NCBI GenBank assembly: GCA_947455195.1
Contig: CANGMI010000003.1
Coordinates: forward strand, 1 to 64,000
Origin: Pseudomonadota bacterium
GTDB lineage: Bacteria > Pseudomonadota > Gammaproteobacteria > Burkholderiales > SG8-39
DNA: 64,000 nt
Direction of reading: 5' to 3'
Within the stretch, counting starts at the first letter, position 1, and the number at the start of each line of letters is the position of its first letter. Of the stretch, positions 17,776 through 26,688 are shown one piece after another. The notes beneath the pieces are model-generated. The model was given only the letters and a program-made list of their open reading frames with translations. It was not told where the DNA came from and ran no database searches. The position numbers and the translations under genes were made by a program.

Positions 17776-19633
17776 CATCGAACCCACCCGCCGGCAATTC
17801 CTGCGGGTGAGCGCCGCCATGGCATCGACCACCCTGATTCCCCCGGGACTTGGCGGTTGCAGCGAAGGACCACCCGAAAAGTCCGGCAAACCGCAGGAGA
17901 CCTTCGTTCAGCCCATGGTGCTCGAAGCCCGGGATGGGTTGCTCGACCTGACGTTGAGGGCATCCTATTTCGAGACCCGATTGGCCGGATCGATCGCGGG
18001 CAAGAGCCAGGCCGTGTCCCTGCGCGCATACGCCTGCAACGAGCACGGGCCCGGCGTCTCAGGGCCGACCCTGGTGGTAACAGGGGGGGACCAGTTGCGC
18101 ATCAGGGTAGTCAACAACCTTCCGGTCAACCCGCCACTGCGGTGGTTCAGAGACCCCACAAACTACATCAGTCCCAACACGACCAACCTCCATACCCACG
18201 GGCTGCATGTCTCGCCGAATTTCTACCCGGAGCGCACCCCCCCCGAGTACGGCGACCATGTGGTCGATTCGCGCTCCGGCGGCATCCAGCCGCGCGGGGA
18301 CTCCCGACAATATGTCTACGACATACCCGAGAACCACCCCGCGGGCCCGTTCTACTACCACCCTCAATACCATGGCAGCAGTGCCCTGCAGACGGGCAGC
18401 CTCATGTGTGGGGCGCTCATGGTCCGTGGTCCGATGGACAGGCTGCCGGAGATGGCACGAGCGAGGGAACTGATCTTTCTGTTTCAGGCACCCTACTATT
18501 CAGCAGGCGACAGCGGCGATACCGACGGAGTCAAGGCAGGCACGCTCGAGAACTTCGCCCAGATCGCCGTCCATCCGACCGGCCATGGGGTGCGTTCTGC
18601 CCATGCCGACGGCCCGGAGAGTCAACCGGTCCTGATCAACGGCGTACGTCATCCGACGATCGTCATGCAGACGGGCGAGGTCCATCGATGGCGGCTCATC
18701 AATACCCAGATCTTCAACGCGCTGAACCTGAGTCTCGACGACCACACGCTGCTGGAATACACGACGGACGGATGGGAAAGAGCTTCGTGGCGTGAACACC
18801 TGGACGCAGCGCGGAGGGACGGCAAAGGATTGATGCTGGGGCCCGGCAATCGCGCCTCCGTACTGCTCCGGGGCGGGGCGCCCGGCACGTACCTGCTCAG
18901 GTCGCTGCCCCTGGAATTGGCTCGAGGCCATCAGTCTGCTACCTTGCCCGGGCAGATCCTTGCGAGGATCGTCGTCGTCGAAGGCACCGCGGCGTTCGAT
19001 TTGCCACAGACCCCGCTCCCTGTCAGCGAATTTCTGAATCCGATTACCGACCACGAGCTTGCGAGCGCGGGCGGGCGAAAGCGAAGCATCGTCTTCGACA
19101 TGGTGGGCAATGAGGCTATCGGTGCCACGCGAAACGCCCGATCAGCACTCGGCGCCGCCTTCGCGCAGGCAACGACCGCGGCCTCAACCGCGAAAGAGTC
19201 GGTCGGGCAATCGATTGCGGTTGCGATGGCTGCACTCTCCAGACTGACAGGCGTCGCAGTGGGCAACACCGATGTCCGTCCGCCGATCGCATCGCCCACC
19301 CGCAACTATCAGGTACAGCCCGCCAATGTGATCGGCCACAATGTCATTCTCGATGCGGTCGAAGAATGGACGGTGTTCAATTGCAACAGCATCGGTCACT
19401 CGATTCACATCCATGTGAATCCGATGTACGTCATCAAGGTCAATGGCGCGCCGATAGACCCCTATTGGTGCGACACCTTGAGTCTGCCAGCGGGCGGCAC
19501 GCCCGAAATCCCGACCTCGGCGACGATCAGAATGAGGTTCAAGGACTTCGCAGGACCCCATATCCTCCAAAGTCAGATGTTGCAGTATGCCGATCTGGGC
19601 CTGATTCAGCGCATAACCGTGGTGCCGGCCTGA
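17759..19633 (+). CDS. Tat-exported multicopper oxidase-like protein with incomplete copper ligand set
   Basis: Tat-like 'TRRQFLRVSAAM'; 'NLHTHGLHVSP', 'FYYHPQYHGSSALQTG', 'HSIHIHVNPMYVIKVNG'; C-terminal HCHxxxH replaced by 'GPHILQSQMLQYADLGLI'; likely GTG start at 17759 overlapping the RCC1 stop (ORF opens at 17729). Confidence 0.85.
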   Translation: MPDPTDIEPTRRQFLRVSAAMASTTLIPPGLGGCSEGPPEKSGKPQETFVQPMVLEARDGLLDLTLRASYFETRLAGSIAGKSQAVSLRAYACNEHGPGVSGPTLVVTGGDQLRIRVVNNLPVNPPLRWFRDPTNYISPNTTNLHTHGLHVSPNFYPERTPPEYGDHVVDSRSGGIQPRGDSRQYVYDIPENHPAGPFYYHPQYHGSSALQTGSLMCGALMVRGPMDRLPEMARARELIFLFQAPYYSAGDSGDTDGVKAGTLENFAQIAVHPTGHGVRSAHADGPESQPVLINGVRHPTIVMQTGEVHRWRLINTQIFNALNLSLDDHTLLEYTTDGWERASWREHLDAARRDGKGLMLGPGNRASVLLRGGAPGTYLLRSLPLELARGHQSATLPGQILARIVVVEGTAAFDLPQTPLPVSEFLNPITDHELASAGGRKRSIVFDMVGNEAIGATRNARSALGAAFAQATTAASTAKESVGQSIAVAMAALSRLTGVAVGNTDVRPPIASPTRNYQVQPANVIGHNVILDAVEEWTVFNCNSIGHSIHIHVNPMYVIKVNGAPIDPYWCDTLSLPAGGTPEIPTSATIRMRFKDFAGPHILQSQMLQYADLGLIQRITVVPA

Positions 19634-20397
19634 GGACCAGAGGTCTCGTTCCCGGCGGAGGCGTCGGAAGACTGGGCCGCCGCACTCGCCCCCGGCTCCC
19701 GGGGAGGGTTCCCTCGCGGCACCTGGAGTGACAGCACGCTGGATGCCAGGCCGCGCGATGGCATCGGCGGCAATGCCAGGGCCGGGCGATTCATCACGGC
19801 ATGCGCGATCGCCTTGTCGACGCCCAGGCCGAGCAGTATGCGAGACACCACCTGGTTGATGTAATCGTTGCTGCATCCCTCGTTGATGATGTCTCTGGCG
19901 CTCCCCCTCAAGCAGCCCAGTACAAGATTGACGCCGATCGAGGGCGGCATGTCGGCGAAAACGCCTTGCCTGATGCCCTCGACGACATCCCTCTCGACAT
20001 CTCGATACATGAGGTGCCGCGCGTCCGTACTGGGCCACTCGGCCTTCAGCAACAAGCGGGTCACGACGGGAAACTCAGCGACGGTCAACAGCGCCCATCG
20101 GGTCTTGGTGGCTACCCGCACGACCACGTCAGGCATCTCCGGAGATTGGGCCAGACAATTGGCCGTCAATTCATTGGTCAATCGTCGTCCCAGGACCCGC
20201 AAGAGGTCAGCGACGGAACCATACAAGCGGCGAAGTGCAGGTCGAGACACGCTGGCCTCCCTCACCACATCCTCAACCTTGATCTGGTCGATCTCAGCCT
20301 TGCTGGCCAGGGCCGAGGCGCCCAGCAAGATCCTGTCTTCGATCTGCTCGATCGTTTTTTCGTCGGCCCTGAACGGGTGATGAACTATGGTTGGCAT
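19606..20397 (-). CDS. TetR/AcrR-like transcriptional regulator
   Basis: HTH 'IDQIKVEDVVREASVSRPALRRLYGSVADLLRVLG', TetR-like length and C-terminal body; overlaps the MCO 3' end by 28 bp convergently. Confidence 0.75.
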   Translation of the reverse strand: MPTIVHHPFRADEKTIEQIEDRILLGASALASKAEIDQIKVEDVVREASVSRPALRRLYGSVADLLRVLGRRLTNELTANCLAQSPEMPDVVVRVATKTRWALLTVAEFPVVTRLLLKAEWPSTDARHLMYRDVERDVVEGIRQGVFADMPPSIGVNLVLGCLRGSARDIINEGCSNDYINQVVSRILLGLGVDKAIAHAVMNRPALALPPMPSRGLASSVLSLQVPRGNPPREPGASAAAQSSDASAGNETSGPQAGTTVMR

Positions 20398-20684
20398 GCG
20401 AGGCCTCGCCCTCTCCTGCCACGGCTGAAAACGAGGACGCCCCACCGAGCCACTCGACCATCAAGCCATGCCGCGGCGAACAGGCCGGCGGCATGAATGG
20501 CAAGGGAAAGCAAAAGCCCGGACACGAAGGCCAGCATTCGTCCATCCCCTCCCATCGAACATGGCACTGGGTTATCGAAGCGCAATCTGCGCCGGGCCAT
20601 CGTACCGATATCGGCGCGGTCCGCCGGAACGGGCGCACCGCTTCGTGCCCCCAGACATGACATGCCAGACGCAAGGCATCGGCG

Positions 20685-21431
20685 TCACGGTCGACCTTTC
20701 CCGGAACCGCCCCGCTGGCGCCTGCTGACTTGCTGAGGTCCACCAGCGTGCAATACCCCCATTTCAGCCAGTTTTCCCAGAATACCGGGTGCAACACCGA
20801 GGGGGCGGCAGGGCAGTGCCCGTCGCGAGACATGACTGGCCGATGCGGCATCCACACCGAGCCCGATCAGCACCTGATGGGCGACACTGTCCTCGAAGCC
20901 TGCCTGATCTCCCTCGACAAGCAGGGTGTGGACACCCCCCATCAAGCTGCCGATCGCGATACTCGCGCCGATCGACACGGGCATGTTCGTGAAAACACCT
21001 TCTCGAATGCCTGCCTGAACGTCTCGAACAATGACATGGAATATGTCGTGATCATCGCCCTGGCTCGGCCATTGTATCTGCCGAAAGAAGCGACCCAGCA
21101 TCGGGACATCGACAAAAAGCCGCAGTGATATCCGGATGGTGGATGCGAGGCGCGTTGCGGCATCGACACCGTGGGGCACCAGATCGTCCATCATGGCAGC
21201 GACTTCCAGCATCAGTTGCCTTGACAGCGCGCCATACAATCCGGGAATGGATGGGAAGTATTTGTAGAAGGTGCCGCGCGAGACCCCAGCCTGCCTGACG
21301 ACATCCTCGACTTCCAACGCATGGATGGAATGCGCAGACGCAAGTTCGAGACCGGATAACAGGAGATGCAACTGCATCTCCTCACGGCGCAGGGCTGCAA
21401 CCCTGATTCGATGATCCAGAGGATTGGCCAT
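20685..21431 (-). CDS. TetR/AcrR-family transcriptional regulator
   Basis: 'SIHALEVEDVVRQAGVSRGTFYKYFPSIPGLYGAL' canonical TetR HTH; C-terminal half resembles the 19606..20397 product (VRDVQAGIREGVFTNMPVSIGASIAIGSLMGG vs VERDVVEGIRQGVFADMPPSIGVNLVLGCLRG). Confidence 0.9.
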   Translation of the reverse strand: MANPLDHRIRVAALRREEMQLHLLLSGLELASAHSIHALEVEDVVRQAGVSRGTFYKYFPSIPGLYGALSRQLMLEVAAMMDDLVPHGVDAATRLASTIRISLRLFVDVPMLGRFFRQIQWPSQGDDHDIFHVIVRDVQAGIREGVFTNMPVSIGASIAIGSLMGGVHTLLVEGDQAGFEDSVAHQVLIGLGVDAASASHVSRRALPCRPLGVAPGILGKLAEMGVLHAGGPQQVSRRQRGGSGKGRP

Positions 21432-21690
21432 CTCGAGGTGGTGTCGTTTCCGTGCGTTTTTCAGCGATCGCGGCCACTCGTTCGGTCCGGGGGGCAGGTA
21501 CCGAACCTGACGGAATGTGCACGAGCGAGAGTATAAGTGACCTCGGTAGGGAGCAGTCTCTCGGGAGCATGCCGGGTTGGCCTCCGCGCCCTCGCTGGAA
21601 GTACCTCGCCACCCGTCAGGACGCCGCGGCCTGAAACGCCTCGCCGTTGGTCGGGGGTCTGCCGGCCGCGGGAGTAACGGTCGCAGGCGT

Positions 21691-22665
21691 CTAGGTGTGG
21701 AACTGGTTGTAGAACGCTTCGACCTCTTCGTTCAGCCGGTTCCTCGCCTCGGTCGACTCGGGAGGTGAGCGAAGCGCAGCGTAATATTCCGTGCTCAATC
21801 TGCGGGCTCTGGCTATGTCTGCAGCCGTGTGACCGCCGCGCTCGCCGACCTCATAGGCCAGATGGCCTCTGCCGCCCATGAGCCCGTAATCGTCGGCGAA
21901 CTTTTGATATTCCGCTGGAAGTACACCTCCGGCCGATGGAATCTGGAGAATATTCCTGCAGAAGCTTTCAGCGGACATCTTCCCGTACAGGATGGCTCTG
22001 TTGTTGAGTTGAATTTCGCCAAACCGCTTGTTGGGCAAGATCGCGACGATATTCGTATCGGAGTATCCGTACGGGTCACCGGTCGGGACGCGAGTCACAT
22101 TCTTTGCTATCGACATGCCGTTTTCAGGGGTACATGTCTGCGTGATCTTGAGCGCCATGGCCCGGTATATCGCGTTGGTGTTGCCCACCAGGGTAATGCG
22201 GAAGACATCCTTGAGTTGCTTGACATCGCCTTTGTAATGATCTTCCCGTTCGAGACCGGTTTGAGCCAGGCCCAGCTTGGCCAGTGCACCCCTGAACTGT
22301 TTCGCCGGGCCGGGACAAAGCTGGCCGCCGCAGGTGAAGGCGACATATCTGCCGAGTTCCAGAAGCCACAAATTCGTCCCGAAGGCTTTGTCGCTCTTTC
22401 CATCTGCGTACAGAGCCCGGAGGTCTTGTATCGTCGTGCGAAGTCGGGTCCAGTGGGGGCTTTCGAATCTGCCGGAGGGATGTGCCAGGGCGCCTGGCTG
22501 ATTGACCGGATGTCTGGGGTTGGTGATCAGCTTCGGCTGCAGCACGCCCATTTGAAGGTTTCGAGGATCGGTTTTTTCAGCAATGAAGCCCTTGAGGCAG
22601 TGCTCGAAATTGTCTGCATCCTGCTGCTGGTAAGGCATCTTCCAGATGTTCTTGACGGTTGGCAC
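21691..22665 (-). CDS. RelA/SpoT-homology-like (alarmone/nucleotide pyrophosphokinase-fold) protein, putative
   Basis: 324 aa, GTG start behind GAGGAG; 'HYKGDVKQLKDVFRITLVGNTNAIYRAM', 'YGYSDTNIVAILPNKRFGEIQLNNRAILYGK', 'GGRGHLAYEV' follow the order of RSH synthetase-type motifs (GD..LKD..R, GY.D.N...EIQL, GH..YE). Confidence 0.55.
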   Translation of the reverse strand: MPTVKNIWKMPYQQQDADNFEHCLKGFIAEKTDPRNLQMGVLQPKLITNPRHPVNQPGALAHPSGRFESPHWTRLRTTIQDLRALYADGKSDKAFGTNLWLLELGRYVAFTCGGQLCPGPAKQFRGALAKLGLAQTGLEREDHYKGDVKQLKDVFRITLVGNTNAIYRAMALKITQTCTPENGMSIAKNVTRVPTGDPYGYSDTNIVAILPNKRFGEIQLNNRAILYGKMSAESFCRNILQIPSAGGVLPAEYQKFADDYGLMGGRGHLAYEVGERGGHTAADIARARRLSTEYYAALRSPPESTEARNRLNEEVEAFYNQFHT

Positions 22666-22932
22666 AGCTCGATCTCCTCATGCGGGCATGTTGCAGCGGG
22701 TTCGACAATGCCTGCGCTACCGGACGCTGGCAGGTTTCGAGCGTGTATCCCGCCCTCTTTTGTCAGTTGCGCAAGTCCGAAGGCGCAGGTTCGGCGCCGG
22801 TGCACTCGGCCAAGGGCACGGTCTGGTGACACTGCCTGATGGGCGGTTCAGGCGGTTTCTCGAGCAAGCGCAGAGCTGGGAGCAGTCAGGTTTCCAACTT
22901 GGCATCGGCCTCGCACCAAGTCTTTGAATTCA

Positions 22933-22992
22933 TGGTGGAGATGAGGAGGATCGAACGCCGGACCTTCTCATTGCGAATGGCAACATCCCGCC
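22933..22992 (-). pseudogene. Degenerate tRNA-Ala(CGC) 3' portion
   Basis: tggtggagatgaggaggatcgaac.cc.gacctt.ncattgcgaa matches the 3' half and anticodon loop of the intact tRNA at 27140..27215 in the same orientation; T-stem no longer pairs. Confidence 0.65.
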
Positions 22993-23094
22993 ATCAGCGC
23001 TTGATTACATTGACTTTTCCTGCGGTTGCAAACTCGGCAGCAAGGTCGGCCAAGGTTTGTCGCGCAGCCCGGACAGCACCCAGCCTCAAGTCTA

Positions 23095-23328
23095 TCAGCC
23101 ACTGACTTTCGCATTCCTGCCCGGCCTCGGCCTGCTCATCAGCCGGGTGCCTGAGGCTCCTGGGGAGCATCTCGAGTTGTCGGTGTCGCTCCTGACCCCA
23201 TCTTCGACTTCCACCTCATGGATGGAGCGCGCAGAAGCGAGTTGCAGACCGGATAACAGGTGATGCAACCGCATCTCCTCACGGCGCAGGGCTGCTACCC
23301 TGACTCGATGATCCAGAGGATTGGTCAT
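23095..23328 (-). pseudogene. Truncated duplicate of the TetR gene at 20685..21431
   Basis: MTNPLDHRVRVAALRREEMRLHHLLSGLQLASARSIHEVEVEDGVR vs MANPLDHRIRVAALRREEMQLHLLLSGLELASAHSIHALEVEDVVR; similarity ends in the HTH, and the upstream flank is also similar. Confidence 0.85.
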
Positions 23329-23546
23329 CTCGCGACAGGGTGGTTTCGGTACATTTTCGAGCGAGCGCGGCCACGGATTCCGACCGGGTGGCCTGCACTG
23401 GAAGCGCCTCAGGGCGAAAACCCCCGCATGGAGATTGTTGCAGTAAGCTCGGCGTCGTGGCGAGGCATCGACGGCAAGCGAGCATGCAGCAGTCCCGCAG
23501 ACGATTCGACGAGCCCGCGACGATCAGGCACACCCGGAGACACCCC

Positions 23547-24128
23547 ATGGACATCATCAAACCCGTCAAGTTCGGTCATGTCGTGTATCGCACCCGACAA
23601 TTCGCGTCGATGATCGACTGGTACCAGAAGGTGTTCGGCGCCACGGTGCAGTTCCAGAATCCGGCACTGGCCTTCCTGACCTACGATGACGAGCATCATC
23701 GCTTCGCCTTCGTCAACCTCGAAGTCTTCGACACCGAGGGGCGACTGACCTCGCGGCAAGGCTCGGTGGGTGTCGATCACGTCGCCTACACCTACACCTC
23801 GGTGCGCGACCTTCTCGAAACCTATGACCGGCTCAAGCAGATGGGCATCACGCCCTACTGGCCGCTGCATCACGGCGTGACGGTGTCGCTCTACTACGCC
23901 GACCCGGATGGCAACCAGATGGAATTTCAGGTCGACAGCTACCCCAGCGTTGCCGAGACCAATGCCTTCATGTTCGGACCCGGGTATGCCGAAAATCCTC
24001 TCGGCGTGGAATTCGACCCGGCCGAATGGCTGGCACGACTGCGCGCCGGAGAACCCGAGTCGAACTTCCTCAAGCGAAGCGTGCACCAGCCGGTGTCGCC
24101 ATTTCGCGGCTCGATGTTCAACGGTTGA
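23547..24128 (+). CDS. VOC family (glyoxalase/extradiol dioxygenase-like) protein
   Basis: 'VKFGHVVYRTRQFASMIDWYQKVFGATVQFQNPALAFLTYDDEHHRFAFVN...VGVDHVAYTY...YYADPDGNQMEFQVD'. Confidence 0.88.
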   Translation: MDIIKPVKFGHVVYRTRQFASMIDWYQKVFGATVQFQNPALAFLTYDDEHHRFAFVNLEVFDTEGRLTSRQGSVGVDHVAYTYTSVRDLLETYDRLKQMGITPYWPLHHGVTVSLYYADPDGNQMEFQVDSYPSVAETNAFMFGPGYAENPLGVEFDPAEWLARLRAGEPESNFLKRSVHQPVSPFRGSMFNG

Positions 24129-24157
24129 ACCCCCGTCATCGAAAGGAGACAGGATCG

Positions 24158-25180
24158 ATGAAACTGCGTGCCCTCTTCCTCGGACTGCTGATGATGTCTG
24201 CCCTCACGAGGGTCGACGCCGCCGGGGTCAATGTCAACCGCGACGTGCGCTTCGCCACGCACGATGGCGTGGCCCTGCTGGGCGATCTGTACCAGCCTGC
24301 CAGTGCCGGCCCGCACCCGGCCGTAGTCCTCATCCACGGTGGTGCCTGGAAGGTTGGCTCGAAGTCAGCCTACAACGCGAGCTGGGGCCATTACCTCGCC
24401 GAGCGCGGCTACCTCGTCTTCTCGATCGACTATCGCCTGTCGAAGCCAGGCGAATCGAACTGGCCCAAGGCCCTGCTCGATTGCAAGGCAGCCCTCCAGT
24501 ACCTCAGAGGCAACGCGAAGACGCTCGATCTCGATCCCGAGCGCATTGCCGTGGGCGGCGATTCGGCCGGGGGACAATTGTCGGCCATGCTCGCCCTCAC
24601 CCAGGACTGGCCCGCCTTTGCCAATCGTTATCCGGACGACCCCTTCGGGCGCGAGAGCACCCGCGTGAAGGCGGTGATTCCGGCCTATGGCGTATTCAGC
24701 ATGACCAACTGGTGGACCTGGACCAAGCGAGGGTTCGATGCCAACGCGCTCGAAAAGACCGCACTGGACGAACTCTTCGGGGGCGCACCTGACAAGGTTC
24801 CGGCTGCCTATCTCGAAGCCTCACCGATGAACTACCTGCTGCAGAGCAGCCCGACGCTGAAGGATGTGGCGTTTCCCAACGCCGGAGTCACGACCCCGTG
24901 GTTCGTCACCTGGGGCGAGCGTGATCCGATCGTGCCGGCTGAAGGTCAGAGCCTGCCCTTCGTCGAGGCCCTGCGCGCGGCCGGTGCAACGGTTGTGGCA
25001 GCGCCTGTCCCGAATGTCGGGCACTTCTGGTTTTCGCGGTCTTCGCTGACCGGCCAGACCGCGGTGCCGACCGACTGCAAGGTCGAAACCGGCAACGTGG
25101 TGCGCTGCGCGACCGGCAGCCCCAACGACTTCATCGCACCGCGCCTGCTCGAGTTTCTGGGGCGACATCTGGGCCGCTGA
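24158..25180 (+). CDS. Secreted alpha/beta hydrolase (esterase/lipase)
   Basis: Signal peptide; 'VVLIHGGAWKVGSKSAYN', nucleophile elbow 'VGGDSAGGQLSAML', 'WGERDPIVP', 'VPNVGHFWF'. Confidence 0.9.
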   Translation: MKLRALFLGLLMMSALTRVDAAGVNVNRDVRFATHDGVALLGDLYQPASAGPHPAVVLIHGGAWKVGSKSAYNASWGHYLAERGYLVFSIDYRLSKPGESNWPKALLDCKAALQYLRGNAKTLDLDPERIAVGGDSAGGQLSAMLALTQDWPAFANRYPDDPFGRESTRVKAVIPAYGVFSMTNWWTWTKRGFDANALEKTALDELFGGAPDKVPAAYLEASPMNYLLQSSPTLKDVAFPNAGVTTPWFVTWGERDPIVPAEGQSLPFVEALRAAGATVVAAPVPNVGHFWFSRSSLTGQTAVPTDCKVETGNVVRCATGSPNDFIAPRLLEFLGRHLGR

Positions 25181-25294
25181 GCCGCGTCCGGGTGTACGTC
25201 ATCGAACCTTGCCCTGTTCGGCACCGTCGCCGGAAGGGCGCGGCACACGCCGGATGGGCCTGGCCCCCGCATGGCGCGGGCCTCGCGCAAATGA

Positions 25295-25375
25295 AAACGC
25301 TCAACCGAGAACGGTCAGGCGTTTGGTATTGGTGGCGAAAAAGGGAACCGAACCCGCGTCCGCTTTCCGATCCAG
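25295..25375 (-). other. Terminator-like hairpin plus tRNA 3'-end-like segment (possible tRNA remnant)
   Basis: aaaacgctcaaccgagaacggtcaggcgtttggtattggtggcgaaaaagggaaccgaacccgcg parallels the layout of aaaagcccaactgagaacagttgggcttttagattggtggagatgaggaggatcgaactcctg at 27106. Confidence 0.4.
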
Positions 25376-25423
25376 GTAGTAACGCCTCGGCCTTGAGGAC
25401 GTGGATTCGACGATTTGGCCGAA

Positions 25424-26566
25424 TCAATCCACCAGTTCGTAGCCGGTGCTGCGCCCGCCGCCGGGTGCCTTCTTCAGCACGCCCAGTTCCAGCAACTGCG
25501 TGATGTCTCGCAGCGCGGTGTCGGGCGAGCACTTGGCTATTGCCCCCCACTTGCTGCTCGTGAGCTTGCCCTCGAAGCCGTCGAGCAGGCGGTTGAGCAT
25601 CTTCACCTGTCGCTCGTTCAACGGCCGCCCTCGAGCAATGAGCGCCCAGCGTTGCCAGAAACGCGCCTTGACCAGCACGACATCCAGCGTGCACTGCGCG
25701 CTGGCGATGGCGCGCCCAAGCGTACCGAGGAACCACGACAGCCAGCCGGTGACATCGAGCGCTCCCTTCTGCGTGCGCTCCAGCACATCGTAATAGTCCT
25801 TGCGCTCGCGCTGGATCTGCGCCGACAGGCTGTAGAAGCGCTGCGGACTGCCGTCTGCGCGGGCCAGGAACAGGTCGCCCACGGCGCGGGCGATACGTCC
25901 ATTGCCATCGTCGAAAGGATGCAGCGTCACGAACCACAGGTGCGCGAGGCCCGCTTTGACGAGTGTAGGCTCGCCGGTCTGTTCGTTCGCCCACGTCAGG
26001 AAGCGTGCCGTTTCGACAGGCAGCACATCGGCGGGCGGCGCCTGGAAGTGAATCTTGCGCCGTCCCACCGGGCCGGAAACCACCTGCATGGGTCCATCGG
26101 CATCATCGCGCCACTGGCCGATGGCGATTTTGTTCATGCCCGAATACCCAGTCGGGAACAGCGCCGCGTGCCAGCCGAACAGGCGCTCAAAGGTCAGCGG
26201 GGAGGCAGCGAGTAGCGTGGCGTCGAGCACCATCTCGACCACACCCTCGACATGGCGGTCCACCGGGGCCACCGCGCCGATGTCCACGCCCAGACGCCGC
26301 GCGATGGACGAGCGCACGGATTCCACGTTCAGCACCTCGCCTTCGATTTCGCTGGTCTTGACCACGTCCTCGGTCAAGGCCGCGAGACTGGCCTGATCAC
26401 GCAGCGCCAGCCCTACGTCGGCCAGACGGCCCAGCAGCACGCCTTGGGCGCGGCTGACCTCGGTCAACGGCCCAGTGAGCGCCGACAGGTCGTAGCGCCA
26501 GTTCGGCCAGTCGTCGGCCTGCCAGATGTAGAGTTTTTCTCCGCCATTCATGCGGAGATTAAACAT
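25424..26566 (-). CDS. Fic family protein (DUF4172-like N-terminus, C-terminal winged helix)
   Basis: Active-site motif 'HPFDDGNGRIAR'; N-terminal 'TSEIEGE' fits the Fic inhibitory (S/T)xxxE(G/N) motif; N-terminal 'YIWQADDWPNWRYD...QGVLLGRL'. Confidence 0.95.
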   Translation of the reverse strand: MFNLRMNGGEKLYIWQADDWPNWRYDLSALTGPLTEVSRAQGVLLGRLADVGLALRDQASLAALTEDVVKTSEIEGEVLNVESVRSSIARRLGVDIGAVAPVDRHVEGVVEMVLDATLLAASPLTFERLFGWHAALFPTGYSGMNKIAIGQWRDDADGPMQVVSGPVGRRKIHFQAPPADVLPVETARFLTWANEQTGEPTLVKAGLAHLWFVTLHPFDDGNGRIARAVGDLFLARADGSPQRFYSLSAQIQRERKDYYDVLERTQKGALDVTGWLSWFLGTLGRAIASAQCTLDVVLVKARFWQRWALIARGRPLNERQVKMLNRLLDGFEGKLTSSKWGAIAKCSPDTALRDITQLLELGVLKKAPGGGRSTGYELVD

Positions 26567-26688
26567 CCGATTCGCTGCAAATGCAAGCCATTCTCCGTGT
26601 GTTATGCGGTGAATGGGGCGAATAATCGCCGCAGGCTACGCTCTCTCATTGCGCGTCCCAACCATTTTCCGCAAGGACGTTTCGCCGG

